NCBI RefSeq assembly: GCF_003813865.1
Contig: NZ_RMVG01000011.1
Span: forward strand, 62,001 to 126,000
Source of the DNA: Candidatus Pantoea deserta
GTDB taxonomy: Bacteria; Pseudomonadota; Gammaproteobacteria; Enterobacterales; Enterobacteriaceae
DNA length: 64,000 bases
Reading direction: 5' to 3'
The stretch's first letter is position 1; each line of letters opens with the position of its first letter. Positions 27,631 to 38,895 of the stretch are shown piece after piece. The notes under the pieces were generated by a model. The model had not been told where the DNA came from, did not search any database, and saw only the letters and a program-made list of their open reading frames with translations. The position numbers and the translations under genes were made by a program.

Positions 27631-30600
27631 ACCCGTCACGCCTGTTTATCCTGCGTCCGGTCGCTACCATTCTGCTGATGGTGGGCGTGCTGGTCGCCGG
27701 CATTTTTGCCTATAAATTTCTCTCTACCTCGGCGCTGCCGCAGGTGGACTATCCGACTATTCAGGTCACTACCCTCTATCCCGGCGCCAGCCCCGATGTG
27801 ATGGCGTCATCGGTGACGTCGCCGCTGGAGCGGCAGCTGGGACAAATGGCGGGTCTCAGCCAGATGACCTCCACCAGCTCCAGCGGATCTTCAATCGTGA
27901 CGCTGAAGTTCAGCCTCGATCTGTCGCTCGACGTGGCGGAGCAGGAAGTGCAGGCGGCAATCAACGCGGCGAATAACCTGCTGCCGAACGATCTGCCGAA
28001 TCCGCCGACCTATAAAAAGGTCAACCCGGCGGACAGCGCGGTGATCACCCTGGCGGCCAGCTCAGAGAATTTGCCGCTGACGCAGGTGCAGGATCTGGTG
28101 AATACCCGCGTGGCCCTGAAGCTGTCGCAGATTTCCGGGGTCGGCATGGTAACGCTGGCCGGCGGTCATCAGCCGGCGATCCGCGTGCAGATGAACCCCA
28201 CCGCGCTGGCCGCGCACAACCTGACGCTGGAAGACGTCAATACGCTGATTAGCAACAGCAACGTTAACGGCTCCAAGGGCGGCTTCGACGGCAAATATCA
28301 TTCGGTCACCATCGACGCCAACGACCAGCTGCGCACTGCCGATGAATACGGCAACCTGATCCTTACGTATCAGAACGGCGCGGCGCTGCGCCTGAAAGAC
28401 ATCGCCCATATCGAACAGGGACCGGAGAACAGCTTCCAGTCCGCCTGGGCCAATAACAGCCCGGCCATCGTCATCAGCGTACAGCGCCAGCCCGGCGCGA
28501 ACGTGATTCAGGTGGTGGATAACATCAAGGCCGCGCTGCCGACGCTACAGGCTGCGCTGCCGGACGGCGTGAAGATGACCATTCTTTCTGACCGCACCCA
28601 GACCATTCGCGCCTCAATCAGCGATGTGCAGTTCGAGCTGATGCTGTCGATCGCGCTGGTGGTGATGGTGACCTTCCTGTTTCTGCGCAACGTGGCGGCG
28701 ACGCTGATCCCCAGTGTGGCGGTGCCGCTGTCGCTGGTTGGCACCTTCGGCGTGATGTATCTGGCCGGCTTCAGCCTTAACAACCTGTCGCTGATGGCGC
28801 TGACCATCGCCACCGGCTTTGTTATCGACGACGCCATCGTGGTGGTAGAGAACATTTCGCGGCGGCTGGAGGAGGGGGAAACGCCGATGCAGGCGGCGCT
28901 GAAAGGCTCGCAGCAGATAGGCTTCACCATTATCTCGCTGACCTTCTCGCTGATTGCCGTGCTGATCCCGCTGCTGTTTATGGGCGATGTGGTTGGACGG
29001 CTGTTCCGCGAGTTCGCCATTACCCTGGCCGTCTCGATTCTGGTTTCAATGCTGGTGTCGCTGACGCTGACGCCCATGCTGTGCGCTTATCTGCTGCGCC
29101 ATATTCCACCGGAGCAGCAGTCACGCTTTGCGCGCAAAGGCGGCGAGATGTTCGATAAGCTGATCCGCGGCTATGACCGACTACTGACCGTCGTGCTTAA
29201 TCACCAGAAGCTGACGCTGCTGGTGGCGCTGGCGACCTTTGCGCTTACCGCGCTGCTTTATCTGGCGGTGCCGAAAGGCTTCTTTCCGACCCAGGACACC
29301 GGACTGATTCAGGGCGTCACGCTGGCGTCGCAGGATGTCTCCTTTAGCGAGATGGCGAAGCGTCAGCAGGCGCTGGCAAAGGTGGTGCTGGCGAATCCGG
29401 CCGTGGAGAGCGTGTCGTCCACTATCGGCATTGACGGCAATAATACCAGCCTGAACAGCGGTCGGCTGCAAATCAACCTGAAGTCCTTTGACGCGCGCGA
29501 TGTCAAGGCCGACGCGGTGATCAAACAGCTTCAGCAGGCAGCGACGCAGGTGGCGGGTATTCAGCTCTATATGCAGCCCGCGCAGGATCTGACGGTTAAC
29601 GATCAGGTCACGCCGAGCCAGTATCAGTTCTCGCTGGACGACGCCGACAGCGAAAACCTGGTCACCTGGTCGCCGCAGCTGGTGGCGGCGCTGCAAAAGC
29701 GGCCAGAGTTTAACGGCGTCGTCAGCAACCTGCAGGATCAAGGCCGCGTCGCCTTTGTCGAGCTGAACCGCGATAAAGCGGCGCGCTACGGCATTACCGC
29801 CTCGGACGTTGACACTGCGCTGTATAACGCCTTCGGCCAGCGGCTGGTCTCTACCATTTTCACCCAGTCAAATCAGTATCGCGTGGTGCTTGAAGTTGCA
29901 CCGCAGTACCAGCAGTCGCCTGCTTCGTTTGAGGATGTGTATCTGGCGCCGTCGACCAGCAGCGACAGTACCAGCACGTCAACCACAACCAGCACGTCAT
30001 CCACAACCAGCACGTCAACTACAACCAGCGCCTCAACGACGTCCAGTACGACTACAGACAGCAGCAGCAGCGGAATGGTAAAGCTGACCTCTGTCGCCAC
30101 TATTCATCAGCGCGTCGGTTCGCTGATGCATATGCGTCTGAACCAGTTCCCGGCGGTCATGATCTCTTTCAACCTCAACAGCGGCTACTCGCTGGAGGAC
30201 GGGCAGAAGGCGATTGCCGAGGTGCAGCGGCAGTTGCAGATGCCGTCGAGCATCACGCTGCGCTATCAGGGCGAAACCTCGGCTTTCCAGAGCGCCACCG
30301 GCAATACGCTGTGGCTGATCCTCGCCGCGCTGCTCACTATGTACGTGGTGCTGGGCATTCTCTATGAGAGCTTTATTCATCCGGTGACCATCCTCTCAAC
30401 GCTGCCGTCGGCGGCGGTCGGCGCGCTGCTGACGCTGCTGCTGGCGGGCAGCGAGTTCAGCCTGATCGCATTGATTGGGGTGATTTTGCTGATCGGCATT
30501 GTGAAGAAGAACGCCATTATGATGATCGACTTTGCGCTGGAGGCGGAGAACAAACAGCGCCTCAGCCCGCGCGAGGCGATCCATCAGGCCTGTCTGCTGC

Positions 30601-30845
30601 GCTTCCGTCCGATACTGATGACCACCATGGCGGCGCTGCTCGGCGCGCTGCCGCTGATGCTGGCATCGGGATCCGGCGCGGAGCTGCGCCAGCCGCTGGG
30701 TCTGGTGATTGTCGGCGGCCTGATCGTCAGCCAGGTACTGACGCTCTTCTCCACGCCGGTGATTTATCTGTGGTTTGACGCCATCGCGCAGCGCGGCAAC
30801 GCCTGGGTAAAACGTCGTCAGCAGCAGACGCGAGGCGAGTCATGA
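27627..30845 (+). CDS. RND multidrug efflux pump subunit (MdtB/MuxB-like) with Ser/Thr-rich insertion
   Basis: A 1072-residue inner-membrane RND transporter with twelve helices, two large periplasmic loops and the proton-relay aspartates in [16 protein letters not shown]. It resembles MdtB (1040 residues) and would form a heterotrimer with the next gene product. An extra tract of about 40 residues, almost only Ser and Thr (residues about 776-816), is inserted in the second periplasmic loop just before [14 protein letters not shown], coded by 18-bp repeats. Such a tract is not part of the usual fold and should be a flexible periplasmic linker. It overlaps the next gene by 4 nt (ATGA). Confidence 0.9.
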   Translation: MNPSRLFILRPVATILLMVGVLVAGIFAYKFLSTSALPQVDYPTIQVTTLYPGASPDVMASSVTSPLERQLGQMAGLSQMTSTSSSGSSIVTLKFSLDLSLDVAEQEVQAAINAANNLLPNDLPNPPTYKKVNPADSAVITLAASSENLPLTQVQDLVNTRVALKLSQISGVGMVTLAGGHQPAIRVQMNPTALAAHNLTLEDVNTLISNSNVNGSKGGFDGKYHSVTIDANDQLRTADEYGNLILTYQNGAALRLKDIAHIEQGPENSFQSAWANNSPAIVISVQRQPGANVIQVVDNIKAALPTLQAALPDGVKMTILSDRTQTIRASISDVQFELMLSIALVVMVTFLFLRNVAATLIPSVAVPLSLVGTFGVMYLAGFSLNNLSLMALTIATGFVIDDAIVVVENISRRLEEGETPMQAALKGSQQIGFTIISLTFSLIAVLIPLLFMGDVVGRLFREFAITLAVSILVSMLVSLTLTPMLCAYLLRHIPPEQQSRFARKGGEMFDKLIRGYDRLLTVVLNHQKLTLLVALATFALTALLYLAVPKGFFPTQDTGLIQGVTLASQDVSFSEMAKRQQALAKVVLANPAVESVSSTIGIDGNNTSLNSGRLQINLKSFDARDVKADAVIKQLQQAATQVAGIQLYMQPAQDLTVNDQVTPSQYQFSLDDADSENLVTWSPQLVAALQKRPEFNGVVSNLQDQGRVAFVELNRDKAARYGITASDVDTALYNAFGQRLVSTIFTQSNQYRVVLEVAPQYQQSPASFEDVYLAPSTSSDSTSTSTTTSTSSTTSTSTTTSASTTSSTTTDSSSSGMVKLTSVATIHQRVGSLMHMRLNQFPAVMISFNLNSGYSLEDGQKAIAEVQRQLQMPSSITLRYQGETSAFQSATGNTLWLILAALLTMYVVLGILYESFIHPVTILSTLPSAAVGALLTLLLAGSEFSLIALIGVILLIGIVKKNAIMMIDFALEAENKQRLSPREAIHQACLLRFRPILMTTMAALLGALPLMLASGSGAELRQPLGLVIVGGLIVSQVLTLFSTPVIYLWFDAIAQRGNAWVKRRQQQTRGES
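29970..30041 (+). repeat. 18-bp minisatellite inside the RND pump gene
   Basis: Four consecutive 18-bp units based on ACCAGCACGTCAACCACA (29970, 29988, 30006, 30024), the last degenerate, each coding six Ser/Thr residues. Flanking sequence 29952-30074 continues the Ser/Thr composition. Units keep frame, so copy-number change would lengthen or shorten the linker without breaking the gene. Confidence 0.9.
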
Positions 30846-33800
30846 ACCTGACACGGCTGTTTATCTTCCGCCCGGTCGCTACGCTGCTGCTGACGCTGGC
30901 GATCCTGCTGCTGGGCGCGCTCGGCTATCGGCTGCTGCCGGTCGCGCCGCTGCCGCAGGTCGATTTTCCCACCATTATGGTGAGCGCCAGCCTGGCGGGC
31001 GCCAGTCCGGAAACCATGGCGGCCACCGTCGCGACGCCGCTGGAGCGGTCGCTGGGGCAGATTGCCGGTATCACCGAGATGACCTCCAGCAGTTCGCAAG
31101 GCTCCTCCAGCATCATTTTGCAGTTCGAGCTGGACCGCGACATTAACGGCGCGGCGCGCGACGTGCAGGCCGCCATTAACGCCTCGCGCAGCCTGCTGCC
31201 GAGCAGCATGGAGTCGCTGCCGACCTACCGCAAAGCCAATCCTTCCGACGCGCCCATTGTGATGCTGGCGCTGACCTCCGAGACGCGCACGCCTGGTGAG
31301 CTGTACGATCTGGCCGAAAGCAAGATCGAACAGGCGATGGGCCAGGTCAAAGGCGTTGGCGAAGTGTCGCTGATGGGCAGCGCGCTGCCTGCGGTACGTA
31401 TCGATCTCCAGCCGCAAAAGCTGACGCACTACGGCATTTCGCTGGATACGGTGCGCAGCGCCATCGCCAACAGCACCACCAACCTGCCCAAAGGGATGTT
31501 GCAGGGCAGCAGCACGTCGTGGGTGGTGGACAGCAACGGCCAGCTTGATAAAGCGGCGCAGTATCGCGATCTGATCGTCACCTATCAGTCAGGCAAAGCG
31601 GTGCGACTGCACGACGTCGCCACCGTCTACGACTCGGTGGAGGATCAGTATCAGGCCGGTTTCCTCAACGCCGCGCCGTCGGTGATGATCGGCATTAAGC
31701 GTCAGGCGGGCGCCAATATGCTCGATACCATCGACGCGATTAAGGCGCAGCTGCCCGCGCTGGAGAAAGATCTGCCGGCTGACACCCAGCTGAAAGTGGT
31801 GATCGACCGATCGCCCGGCGTGCGCGCCTCGCTCTACGACACCGAGGAGACGCTGCTGATTGCCGTGCTGCTGGTGATCGCCGTGGTGTTTGTCTTCCTG
31901 CGCAATCTTCAGGCGGTGGTGATCCCGGCGCTGGCGCTGCCGGTGTCGCTGATCGGCACCTGCGCGGTAATGTACCTGCTCGGCTACAGCCTCGATAACC
32001 TGTCGCTGATGGCGCTGATTATCTCTACCGGCTTTGTGGTGGATGATGCGATTGTGGTGCTGGAGAATATTACGCGCCATATCGAAGAAGGCTCAGGACC
32101 GGTGCGCGCCGCGGTGCGGGGCGCGCGCGAAGTGAGCTTTACCGTATTGTCGATGACGGTGTCGCTTATCGCCGTGTTTATTCCCATCCTGCTGATGGGC
32201 AGCATCGTGGGCCGCCTGTTCCGCGAGTTCGCCGTCACGCTCACCGTGTCGCTGCTGATCTCGATGTTCGTCTCGCTCAGCCTGACGCCGATGCTCTGCT
32301 CGCGGCTGCTGAAGCGCAGGCCGCGCGTGACGAAAAGACCGCATCCGGTTTATCAGTTCATTGAGAACCAGCTTAACGCGCTGCTGGCCGCCTATGCGCG
32401 CGGGCTTAACTGGGTGATGCGCCACCAGAAGCTGACGATGTGCAGTCTGGCGCTGACCGTGCTGCTGAATCTGTTTCTTTATAGCGTGGTGCAGAAGGGT
32501 TTCTTCCCTAATCAGGACACCGGTCTGCTGATGGGCGCGCTGCGCGCCGACCAGAATATTTCGTTTCAGGCGATGAAGCCGAAAATGCTGATGTTCACCA
32601 GTATTATCCAGTCCGATCCGGCGGTAGAGAGCGTGATGTCCTCGATGGGCAGCGGCATGTTTGGCTCGCGCAACAGCGCCAACTTCTTTGTGCGGCTAAA
32701 AGATTTCAGCCAGCGCGACGCCACCGCCACCGAAGTCGCCAACCGGCTAAGCATGAAAACCAGCCATATCGCCGGCGCGCAGATGTTTCTGATGGCGGCG
32801 CAGGATTTGCATATCGGCGGCCGCAGCGCCAACGCCAGCTATCAGTACAGTTTGCAGGCGGACGATCTCGATCTGCTGCGTAGCTGGACGCCGAAAGTGC
32901 AGGCGGCGCTGGCGGCGATCCCGCAGCTCAACAGCGTCGACTCCGATTCGCAAACCGGCGGCCAGGAGGTCGTGATCAATATCGATCGCGACCGCGCCAC
33001 ACGGCTCGGCGTTGACGTGCAGATGCTGGATACCCTGCTGAACAACGCCTTTAGCCAGCGCCAGGTCGCCACGCTTTATCACACGCTCAATCAGTATCAC
33101 GTCGTGATGTCGCTCAACAGCAGCTACACGCGCGATCCGGCGATACTGAATGAGCTGTATGTCATTAACGACAGCGGCGATCGCGTGCCGCTCTCCGCCT
33201 TCGCCAGCCTGACAAGCGGCAACGCGCCGCTGTCGGTGGCGCACCAGGGCCAGTCAGCGACCAGCACCATCGCCTTTAACCTCAACGACGGCGTCTCGCT
33301 GGAAGAGGCTCAGGGGCTAATCAAGCAGGCGATGGCAAAGCTTGGGCTGCCGTCCACGATTCAGGCTGGCTTTGCCGGGACGGCGGCGGCCTTTTCCCAG
33401 CTGACGGCGACGATGCCCTGGCTGATTGTGGCGGCGCTGGCGGCGGTTTATATCGTGCTGGGCGTGCTCTATGAGAGCTATGTGCATCCGTTGACTATTC
33501 TCTCAACGCTGCCGTCGGCGGGCGTCGGCGCGCTGCTGCTGCTGCTGCTGACCAATACGCAGCTCACGGTGATTGCGCTTATCGGCATCATCCTGCTGAT
33601 CGGCATCGTAAAGAAAAACGCCATTATGATGATCGATTTCGCGCTCGACGCCGAGCGTCGTCTTGGCCTGACGCCGCAGCAGGCGATCGTCCAGGCGTGC
33701 CTGATGCGTTTTCGCCCCATCATGATGACCACGCTGGCGGCCTTCTTCGGCGCGCTGCCGCTGGCGCTCGGCAGCGGCGGCGACGCCGACCTGCGCAGCC

Positions 33801-33943
33801 CGCTTGGCATCGCCATTGCGGGCGGGCTGGCGCTCAGCCAGCTGCTGACCCTGTTTACCACGCCGGTGGTCTATCTCTGGTTCGACCGTCTGAGTCGAGC
33901 TTCTCAACGTCAGTGGCGTCGTTTGCGCCATGCGGAATCCTGA
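30842..33943 (+). CDS. RND multidrug efflux pump subunit (MdtC/MuxC-like)
   Basis: A 1033-residue RND protein (E. coli MdtC 1025), with the proton-relay pair in [16 protein letters not shown] and the C-terminal [20 protein letters not shown] motif. Two consecutive, non-identical RND pumps with one adaptor is the MdtABC and Pseudomonas MuxABC layout, in which the pumps assemble as a mixed trimer exporting bile salts, novobiocin or similar amphiphiles. Unlike E. coli mdtABC there is no mdtD-baeSR downstream; an outer-membrane factor gene follows 3 bp after the stop, as in muxABC-opmB. Confidence 0.92.
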   Translation: MNLTRLFIFRPVATLLLTLAILLLGALGYRLLPVAPLPQVDFPTIMVSASLAGASPETMAATVATPLERSLGQIAGITEMTSSSSQGSSSIILQFELDRDINGAARDVQAAINASRSLLPSSMESLPTYRKANPSDAPIVMLALTSETRTPGELYDLAESKIEQAMGQVKGVGEVSLMGSALPAVRIDLQPQKLTHYGISLDTVRSAIANSTTNLPKGMLQGSSTSWVVDSNGQLDKAAQYRDLIVTYQSGKAVRLHDVATVYDSVEDQYQAGFLNAAPSVMIGIKRQAGANMLDTIDAIKAQLPALEKDLPADTQLKVVIDRSPGVRASLYDTEETLLIAVLLVIAVVFVFLRNLQAVVIPALALPVSLIGTCAVMYLLGYSLDNLSLMALIISTGFVVDDAIVVLENITRHIEEGSGPVRAAVRGAREVSFTVLSMTVSLIAVFIPILLMGSIVGRLFREFAVTLTVSLLISMFVSLSLTPMLCSRLLKRRPRVTKRPHPVYQFIENQLNALLAAYARGLNWVMRHQKLTMCSLALTVLLNLFLYSVVQKGFFPNQDTGLLMGALRADQNISFQAMKPKMLMFTSIIQSDPAVESVMSSMGSGMFGSRNSANFFVRLKDFSQRDATATEVANRLSMKTSHIAGAQMFLMAAQDLHIGGRSANASYQYSLQADDLDLLRSWTPKVQAALAAIPQLNSVDSDSQTGGQEVVINIDRDRATRLGVDVQMLDTLLNNAFSQRQVATLYHTLNQYHVVMSLNSSYTRDPAILNELYVINDSGDRVPLSAFASLTSGNAPLSVAHQGQSATSTIAFNLNDGVSLEEAQGLIKQAMAKLGLPSTIQAGFAGTAAAFSQLTATMPWLIVAALAAVYIVLGVLYESYVHPLTILSTLPSAGVGALLLLLLTNTQLTVIALIGIILLIGIVKKNAIMMIDFALDAERRLGLTPQQAIVQACLMRFRPIMMTTLAAFFGALPLALGSGGDADLRSPLGIAIAGGLALSQLLTLFTTPVVYLWFDRLSRASQRQWRRLRHAES

Positions 33944-33946
33944 TCG

Positions 33947-35335
33947 ATGAAAAAAGTGTCTCTCATGTTACTGCTGCTGCTCGGCGGCTGCGCTGTTGGT
34001 CCCGACTATCAGCGTCCCGCCGCCAGCGTGCCGCTGCGCTATAAAGAAGCCAAAGGCTGGCAGCGCGCCGTGCCGCAGGACGATCAAAGCAAAGGCGAAT
34101 GGTGGGCGGTTTATCACGACGCCACGCTGAGCAACCTGTTGCGGCAGGTCAGCATCTCTAACCAGAACGTCGCCAGCTACGCCGCGCAGTATCGCGAAGC
34201 CCAGGCGCTGGCCGCCCAGTCGCGCGCCGCGCTCTTTCCGTCGCTCGCCTATGACGTCAGCGGAACGCGCAGCGGCACACGCTCCGTCACTACTGGCGCG
34301 CGCAGCACCACCAACAGCAACTCGGCGCAGCTGAGCGCCAGCTGGGAGCTGGATTTGTGGGGCAAACTGCGCCGCACGCGCGAGGAGAACAACGCCAGCG
34401 CCGAGGCGAGCGCCGCCGAACTGGCCAATGTTACGCTGAGCGCTCAGTCAGAGCTGGCGCAGGACTATTTTCAGCTGCGCATTATGGATGAGAAGATTGC
34501 GCTCTATCAGCAGAGCGTTGACGCCTACGCGCGCTATCTGAAGGTGATTGATAACAAATATCAGTCAGGCAGCGAGTCGCGCGCCACGCTGGCGCAGGCG
34601 CAGATGCAGCTGGAGAGCGCCCGCGCCTCGGCGCTCGACTATCAGTGGCAGCGCGCCCAGCTGGAGCACGCCATTGCGCTGCTGGTCGGAAAAGCGCCTG
34701 CGGAATTTAGCCTGCCGACGGCAAAGCTGAGCGCGACGCTGCCGCCCCCGCCGCACGCGCTGCCTTCGCAGCTGTTACAGCGCCGTCCTGACATCGCCTA
34801 TGCCGAACGCAACGTCGCGGCGGCTAACGCGGCGGTCGGCGTGGCGATTGCCGGTTACTACCCCGACCTGACGCTGAGCGCCAGCGGCGGCACCAGCGCG
34901 TCGGCGCTGCATAATCTCTTTTCGCTGCCTTATCGCGTCTGGTCGCTGGGGCCGGATCTGAGCGGCACGCTGCTCGATTTTGGCGCCACCTCGGCGAAGG
35001 TCGATCAGGCGCGCGCCGCCTATGACGCCAGCGTCGCCAGCTACCGTTTATCCGTGCTGACGGCGATGCAGGAAGTCGAGGATGACCTGGTCGAACTCGC
35101 TACGCTGAGTAGCGAACTGGACGCGCAGCGGCGCGCGACCGACGCCGCGCGCGAGTCGGCGCGCGTGACGCGCAATCAGTATGAGGCGGGAATGATCGAC
35201 TACCTCGACGTCGCCACCACCGAGACCAGCAGTCTGAGCGAGCAGCAGAGCCTGCTGACGCTGGAGAGCACGCAGTGGGTCACCAGCGTCGCTCTGATCG
35301 CCGCGCTGGGCGGCGGTTATCAAACGGCACAGTAA
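33947..35335 (+). CDS. Outer-membrane efflux lipoprotein (NodT/OpmB-like)
   Basis: A 462-residue TolC-family outer-membrane factor. The signal peptide ends in lipobox LGGC (Cys15) and is followed by AVGPDYQRP, the classic NodT-family start. Two OEP repeats are visible, with SWELDLWGKLRR in the first and LLQRRPDIAYAERNVAAANA in the second. It would form a trimeric tunnel serving the adaptor and pumps encoded just upstream, making the operon self-sufficient. Confidence 0.92.
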   Translation: MKKVSLMLLLLLGGCAVGPDYQRPAASVPLRYKEAKGWQRAVPQDDQSKGEWWAVYHDATLSNLLRQVSISNQNVASYAAQYREAQALAAQSRAALFPSLAYDVSGTRSGTRSVTTGARSTTNSNSAQLSASWELDLWGKLRRTREENNASAEASAAELANVTLSAQSELAQDYFQLRIMDEKIALYQQSVDAYARYLKVIDNKYQSGSESRATLAQAQMQLESARASALDYQWQRAQLEHAIALLVGKAPAEFSLPTAKLSATLPPPPHALPSQLLQRRPDIAYAERNVAAANAAVGVAIAGYYPDLTLSASGGTSASALHNLFSLPYRVWSLGPDLSGTLLDFGATSAKVDQARAAYDASVASYRLSVLTAMQEVEDDLVELATLSSELDAQRRATDAARESARVTRNQYEAGMIDYLDVATTETSSLSEQQSLLTLESTQWVTSVALIAALGGGYQTAQ

Positions 35336-35413
35336 TTCTCGCGCTTGCGCTTGTCGAACGACGTCAGATCCTGCATCGTTAGAAACCTTTTTTAACGGTG
35401 CTATGGAGCTGGC

Positions 35414-37564
35414 ATGTTGTTTACATTTTTACGTCTGGTCTGCCGCCTGCTGTGGCGGGTCGAACTGCGTGGCGATACCGCCGCGCTGCACAAGGAAAAA
35501 GTGCTGATCGCGCCGAACCATATGTCTTTTCTTGACGGCATACTGCTGGCGCTGTTTCTGCCGGTCAGGCCGGTTTTTGCCGTCTATTCCACCATTAGCG
35601 AACAGTGGTATATGCGGCTGGTGAAGCCGCTGATCGACTTTGTGCCGCTCGATCCCACCCGACCCATGTCGATCAAACAGCTGGTGCGGCTGATCGACAG
35701 CGGTCGTCCGGTGGTGATCTTCCCGGAAGGGCGCATCACCGTGACCGGCTCGCTGATGAAAATCTACAGCGGCGCGGGATTTGTCGCGGCGAAGTCGCAG
35801 GCCAGCGTGGTGCCGATGCGTATTGAGGGCGCGGAGTATTCGCCGTTTGGCCGCCTGGCAGGGGTGTTTAAGCGACGTCTGTTTCCCCGTATTACCCTGA
35901 CCATTTTGCCTGCTACTCATATTCCGATGCCGGAAGCGAAGCGCGCGCGCGACAGGCGTCAGCTGGCCGGCGAGCATCTGCACCATATTATGATGGAAGC
36001 GCGTATGGCGGTGCGCCCGCGCGAAACCCTGTTTGATGCTTTCCTTAACGCCCGCACCCGCTACGGTTTTTTCAAACCCTGTATCGAAGACATTAACTTC
36101 AAAGCGGACAGCTATAGCGCGCTGCTGAAAAAAGCGCTTGGCGTCGGGCGCATTCTGGAACGCTACGGCCAGCCGGGCGATATTATCGGCCTGCTGTTGC
36201 CCAACGCGACGGTAACGGCGGCGGCGATCCTCGGCGCGTCAATGCGCGGTCGCGTGCCGGCCATGCTCAACTACACCGCGGGCGTGCAGGGGATGCGCGC
36301 GGCGCTCGCCGCCTCGCAGGTGAAAACCGTCTTTACCTCGCGCCAGTTTCTGGAGAAGGGCAACCTGTGGCATCTGCCGCAGGGGCTGACAGAGGTCGAG
36401 TGGGTCTATCTGGAGGATCTGCGCGACACGGTGACGACCCAGGACAAGCTGTGGATCCTCGGCCATCTGCTGTTTCCGCGCCGCGCGCAGGTGGCGCAGC
36501 AGCCGGAAGACGCCGCGATGGTGCTGTTTACTTCGGGTTCGGAAGGCAACCCCAAAGGGGTGGTGCACACCCATAAAAGCCTGCTGGCGAATGTGGAGCA
36601 AATCCGCACCGTGGCCGATTTTACCCCGCGCGATAAATTTATGTCGGCGCTGCCGCTGTTTCACGCCTTTGGTCTGACGGTGGGTCTGTTTACCCCGCTG
36701 ATGACCGGCGCGCAGGTGTTTCTCTATCCCAGCCCGCTGCACTATCGCATTGTGCCGGAGCTGGTTTACGACCGTAACTGCACCGTGCTGTTCGGCACCT
36801 CTACCTTTCTCGGCAACTACGCGCGCTTTGCCGCGCCCTATGATTTTGCCCGCCTGCGCTACGTGGTGGCGGGCGCTGAGAAGTTGCAGGAGGCGACGCG
36901 CCAGATCTACATGGAAAAGTATGGCATCCGCATCCTGGAGGGCTATGGCGTAACCGAATGCGCGCCGGTGGTGGCGATCAACGTGCCGATGGCGGCGAAG
37001 GCGCACACCGTCGGCCGCATTCTGCCGGGGATGGATTCCCGCCTGATGTCAGTCGAGGGGATCGAGCAGGGCGGCAGGCTTCAGCTGCGCGGCCCGAACA
37101 TTATGAAAGGCTATCTGCGCGTGGAGAAGCCTGGCGTGCTGGAAGCGCCCGCCGCCGATAACGGCGAAGGACAGATGGAGGCGGGCTGGTACGACACCGG
37201 CGATATTGTCAGTTTCGATGAAGGCGGTTTCTGCCAGATTCAGGGACGGGCTAAACGCTTCGCCAAGATTGCCGGAGAGATGGTCTCGCTGGAAATCGTG
37301 GAGCAGATCGCCCTGAAAGCGTCGCCGGAAAAACAGCATGCGGCCTCGCTGCGCGCCGACGGCAACCGCGGCGAAGCTCTGGTGCTGTTTACCACCGACA
37401 GCGCGCTGAAGCGTGACGCGCTGCAAAGCGCCGCCCGCGAGCTGGGCGCGCCGGAGCTGTCGGTTCCGCGCGACATTCGCGTCATGAAAACGCTGCCGAT
37501 ACTGGGCAGCGGCAAGCCGGACTACGTCAGCCTGAAAAAAATGGCGGAAGAGGAGCAATCATGA
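35414..37564 (+). CDS. aas: Bifunctional 2-acylglycerophosphoethanolamine acyltransferase / acyl-ACP synthetase
   Basis: A 716-residue inner-membrane enzyme (E. coli 719) that re-acylates lysophosphatidylethanolamine using acyl-ACP it makes itself. The N-terminal PlsC-type acyltransferase has NHMSFLDG (HX4D) and [10 protein letters not shown]; the C-terminal adenylate-forming domain has [33 protein letters not shown] and WYDTGDI. Start ATG 35414 has TGGAGC upstream. It is coupled to lplT by an ATGA overlap. Confidence 0.97.
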   Translation: MLFTFLRLVCRLLWRVELRGDTAALHKEKVLIAPNHMSFLDGILLALFLPVRPVFAVYSTISEQWYMRLVKPLIDFVPLDPTRPMSIKQLVRLIDSGRPVVIFPEGRITVTGSLMKIYSGAGFVAAKSQASVVPMRIEGAEYSPFGRLAGVFKRRLFPRITLTILPATHIPMPEAKRARDRRQLAGEHLHHIMMEARMAVRPRETLFDAFLNARTRYGFFKPCIEDINFKADSYSALLKKALGVGRILERYGQPGDIIGLLLPNATVTAAAILGASMRGRVPAMLNYTAGVQGMRAALAASQVKTVFTSRQFLEKGNLWHLPQGLTEVEWVYLEDLRDTVTTQDKLWILGHLLFPRRAQVAQQPEDAAMVLFTSGSEGNPKGVVHTHKSLLANVEQIRTVADFTPRDKFMSALPLFHAFGLTVGLFTPLMTGAQVFLYPSPLHYRIVPELVYDRNCTVLFGTSTFLGNYARFAAPYDFARLRYVVAGAEKLQEATRQIYMEKYGIRILEGYGVTECAPVVAINVPMAAKAHTVGRILPGMDSRLMSVEGIEQGGRLQLRGPNIMKGYLRVEKPGVLEAPAADNGEGQMEAGWYDTGDIVSFDEGGFCQIQGRAKRFAKIAGEMVSLEIVEQIALKASPEKQHAASLRADGNRGEALVLFTTDSALKRDALQSAARELGAPELSVPRDIRVMKTLPILGSGKPDYVSLKKMAEEEQS

Positions 37565-38763
37565 GCACCCTTAACGCGCAGGACGCCTCGCTGACGTCAC
37601 GCGGCATGATGGCCGTGATGTGCGCCCAGTTTTTTTCCGCCTTTGGCGATAACGCGCTGCTGTTCGCCACGCTGGCGCTGCTGAAAAGCCAGCTCTATCC
37701 CGACTGGAGCCAGCCGGTGATGCAGATGCTGTTTGTCGCGGCCTATATTCTGCTGGCGCCTTTTGTCGGCCAGCTGGCGGACAGCTTCGCCAAGGGGCGC
37801 GTGATGATGTTCGCCAACAGCCTGAAGCTGCTGGGGGCGCTGCTGATCTGTTTCGGCTTTAATCCCTTTGCGGGCTATACGCTGGTGGGTATTGGCGCGG
37901 CCGCCTATTCGCCGGCCAAATACGGCATTCTCACCGAGCTGACCTCCGGCGAGAAACTGGTGAAGGCTAACGGCATGATGGAAAGCTCGACCATCGCCGC
38001 TATCCTGCTCGGCTCGCTGTCAGGCGGCGTGCTGGCCGACTGGAGCCTGCTGGCGGCGCTGGTAGTCTGCGCCATTACTTATGCGATAGCGGTGGCGGCC
38101 AATCTGTTTATTCCCAGCCTGCCGGCGGCGCGCGCAGGCCAGAACTGGCGTCTCGGCGCCATGCTGAACCGCTTTTTCCATGCCTGCGCCACGCTATGGC
38201 ACAACGCGGAGACGCGCTTTTCCCTGCTTGGCACCAGCCTGTTCTGGGGCGCGGGCGTTACGCTGCGTTTTCTGCTGGTGCTGTGGGTGCCGGTCGCGCT
38301 GGGTATCAGCGATAACAAAACTCCCACCACGCTCAATGCGATGGTGGCGATTGGCATTGTTATCGGCGCAGGCGCGGCAGCGAAACTGGTGACGCTGGAC
38401 ACGGTGCGCCGCTGTATGCCTGCTGGCGTGCTGATTGGCGTGATGGTGGTGATCTTCTCGATGCAGCACTCGCTGGCGAGCGCGTATCTGCTGCTGATGG
38501 TGACGGGCGCGCTGGGCGGCTTCTTTGTGGTGCCGCTCAATGCGCTGTTGCAGGCGCGCGGCAAAGCGAGTGTCGGCGCGGGCAATGCTATCGCGGTGCA
38601 GAACTTCGGCGAGAATATCGCCATGCTGGTGATGCTGGGGCTGTATACGCTGGCGGTAAAGGCGGGCGCGCCCGCCGTCACGACCGGTATCAGCTTCGGC
38701 GCGCTCTTTGCGCTGGCGATTGCGGTGCTGTGGGTGTGGCGTCCGAAAGCCGCCGCGCGTTAA
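37561..38763 (+). CDS. lplT: Lysophospholipid transporter LplT
   Basis: A 400-residue MFS-fold flippase (E. coli 397) that brings lysophosphatidylethanolamine from the periplasmic to the cytoplasmic leaflet for Aas. [37 protein letters not shown] and the long central helices match the family. Translation is coupled to aas. Together they form the lysophospholipid repair system. Confidence 0.97.
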   Translation: MSTLNAQDASLTSRGMMAVMCAQFFSAFGDNALLFATLALLKSQLYPDWSQPVMQMLFVAAYILLAPFVGQLADSFAKGRVMMFANSLKLLGALLICFGFNPFAGYTLVGIGAAAYSPAKYGILTELTSGEKLVKANGMMESSTIAAILLGSLSGGVLADWSLLAALVVCAITYAIAVAANLFIPSLPAARAGQNWRLGAMLNRFFHACATLWHNAETRFSLLGTSLFWGAGVTLRFLLVLWVPVALGISDNKTPTTLNAMVAIGIVIGAGAAAKLVTLDTVRRCMPAGVLIGVMVVIFSMQHSLASAYLLLMVTGALGGFFVVPLNALLQARGKASVGAGNAIAVQNFGENIAMLVMLGLYTLAVKAGAPAVTTGISFGALFALAIAVLWVWRPKAAAR

Positions 38764-38773
38764 GCGCGCGGAT

Positions 38774-38824
38774 GCGGGTCGGGCCATAAACCTGGCTCCT
38801 CTGCGGGCCGGAAGCCCGACCCGC
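38774..38824. repeat. 11-bp perfect inverted repeat between convergent lplT and barA
   Basis: GCGGGTCGGGC (38774-38784) and GCCCGACCCGC (38814-38824) flank 29 nt. A further GC-rich dyad follows near 38840-38865. No T tract is present. It may be a terminator for both genes or a member of a dispersed palindromic repeat family; only one copy was noticed in this window. Confidence 0.5.
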
Positions 38825-38895
38825 TACCTGCCGACAGCGCCGCTGCGGCGCGGCAGCGGGATGCGTTTTAGCAGGCCCGCTGGCTCTGGCGCTGT

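Noticed and set aside
29873..30100. Val/Leu-rich antisense frame over the Ser/Thr repeat
   Set aside because: It is the reverse reading of the minisatellite, without a ribosome site.
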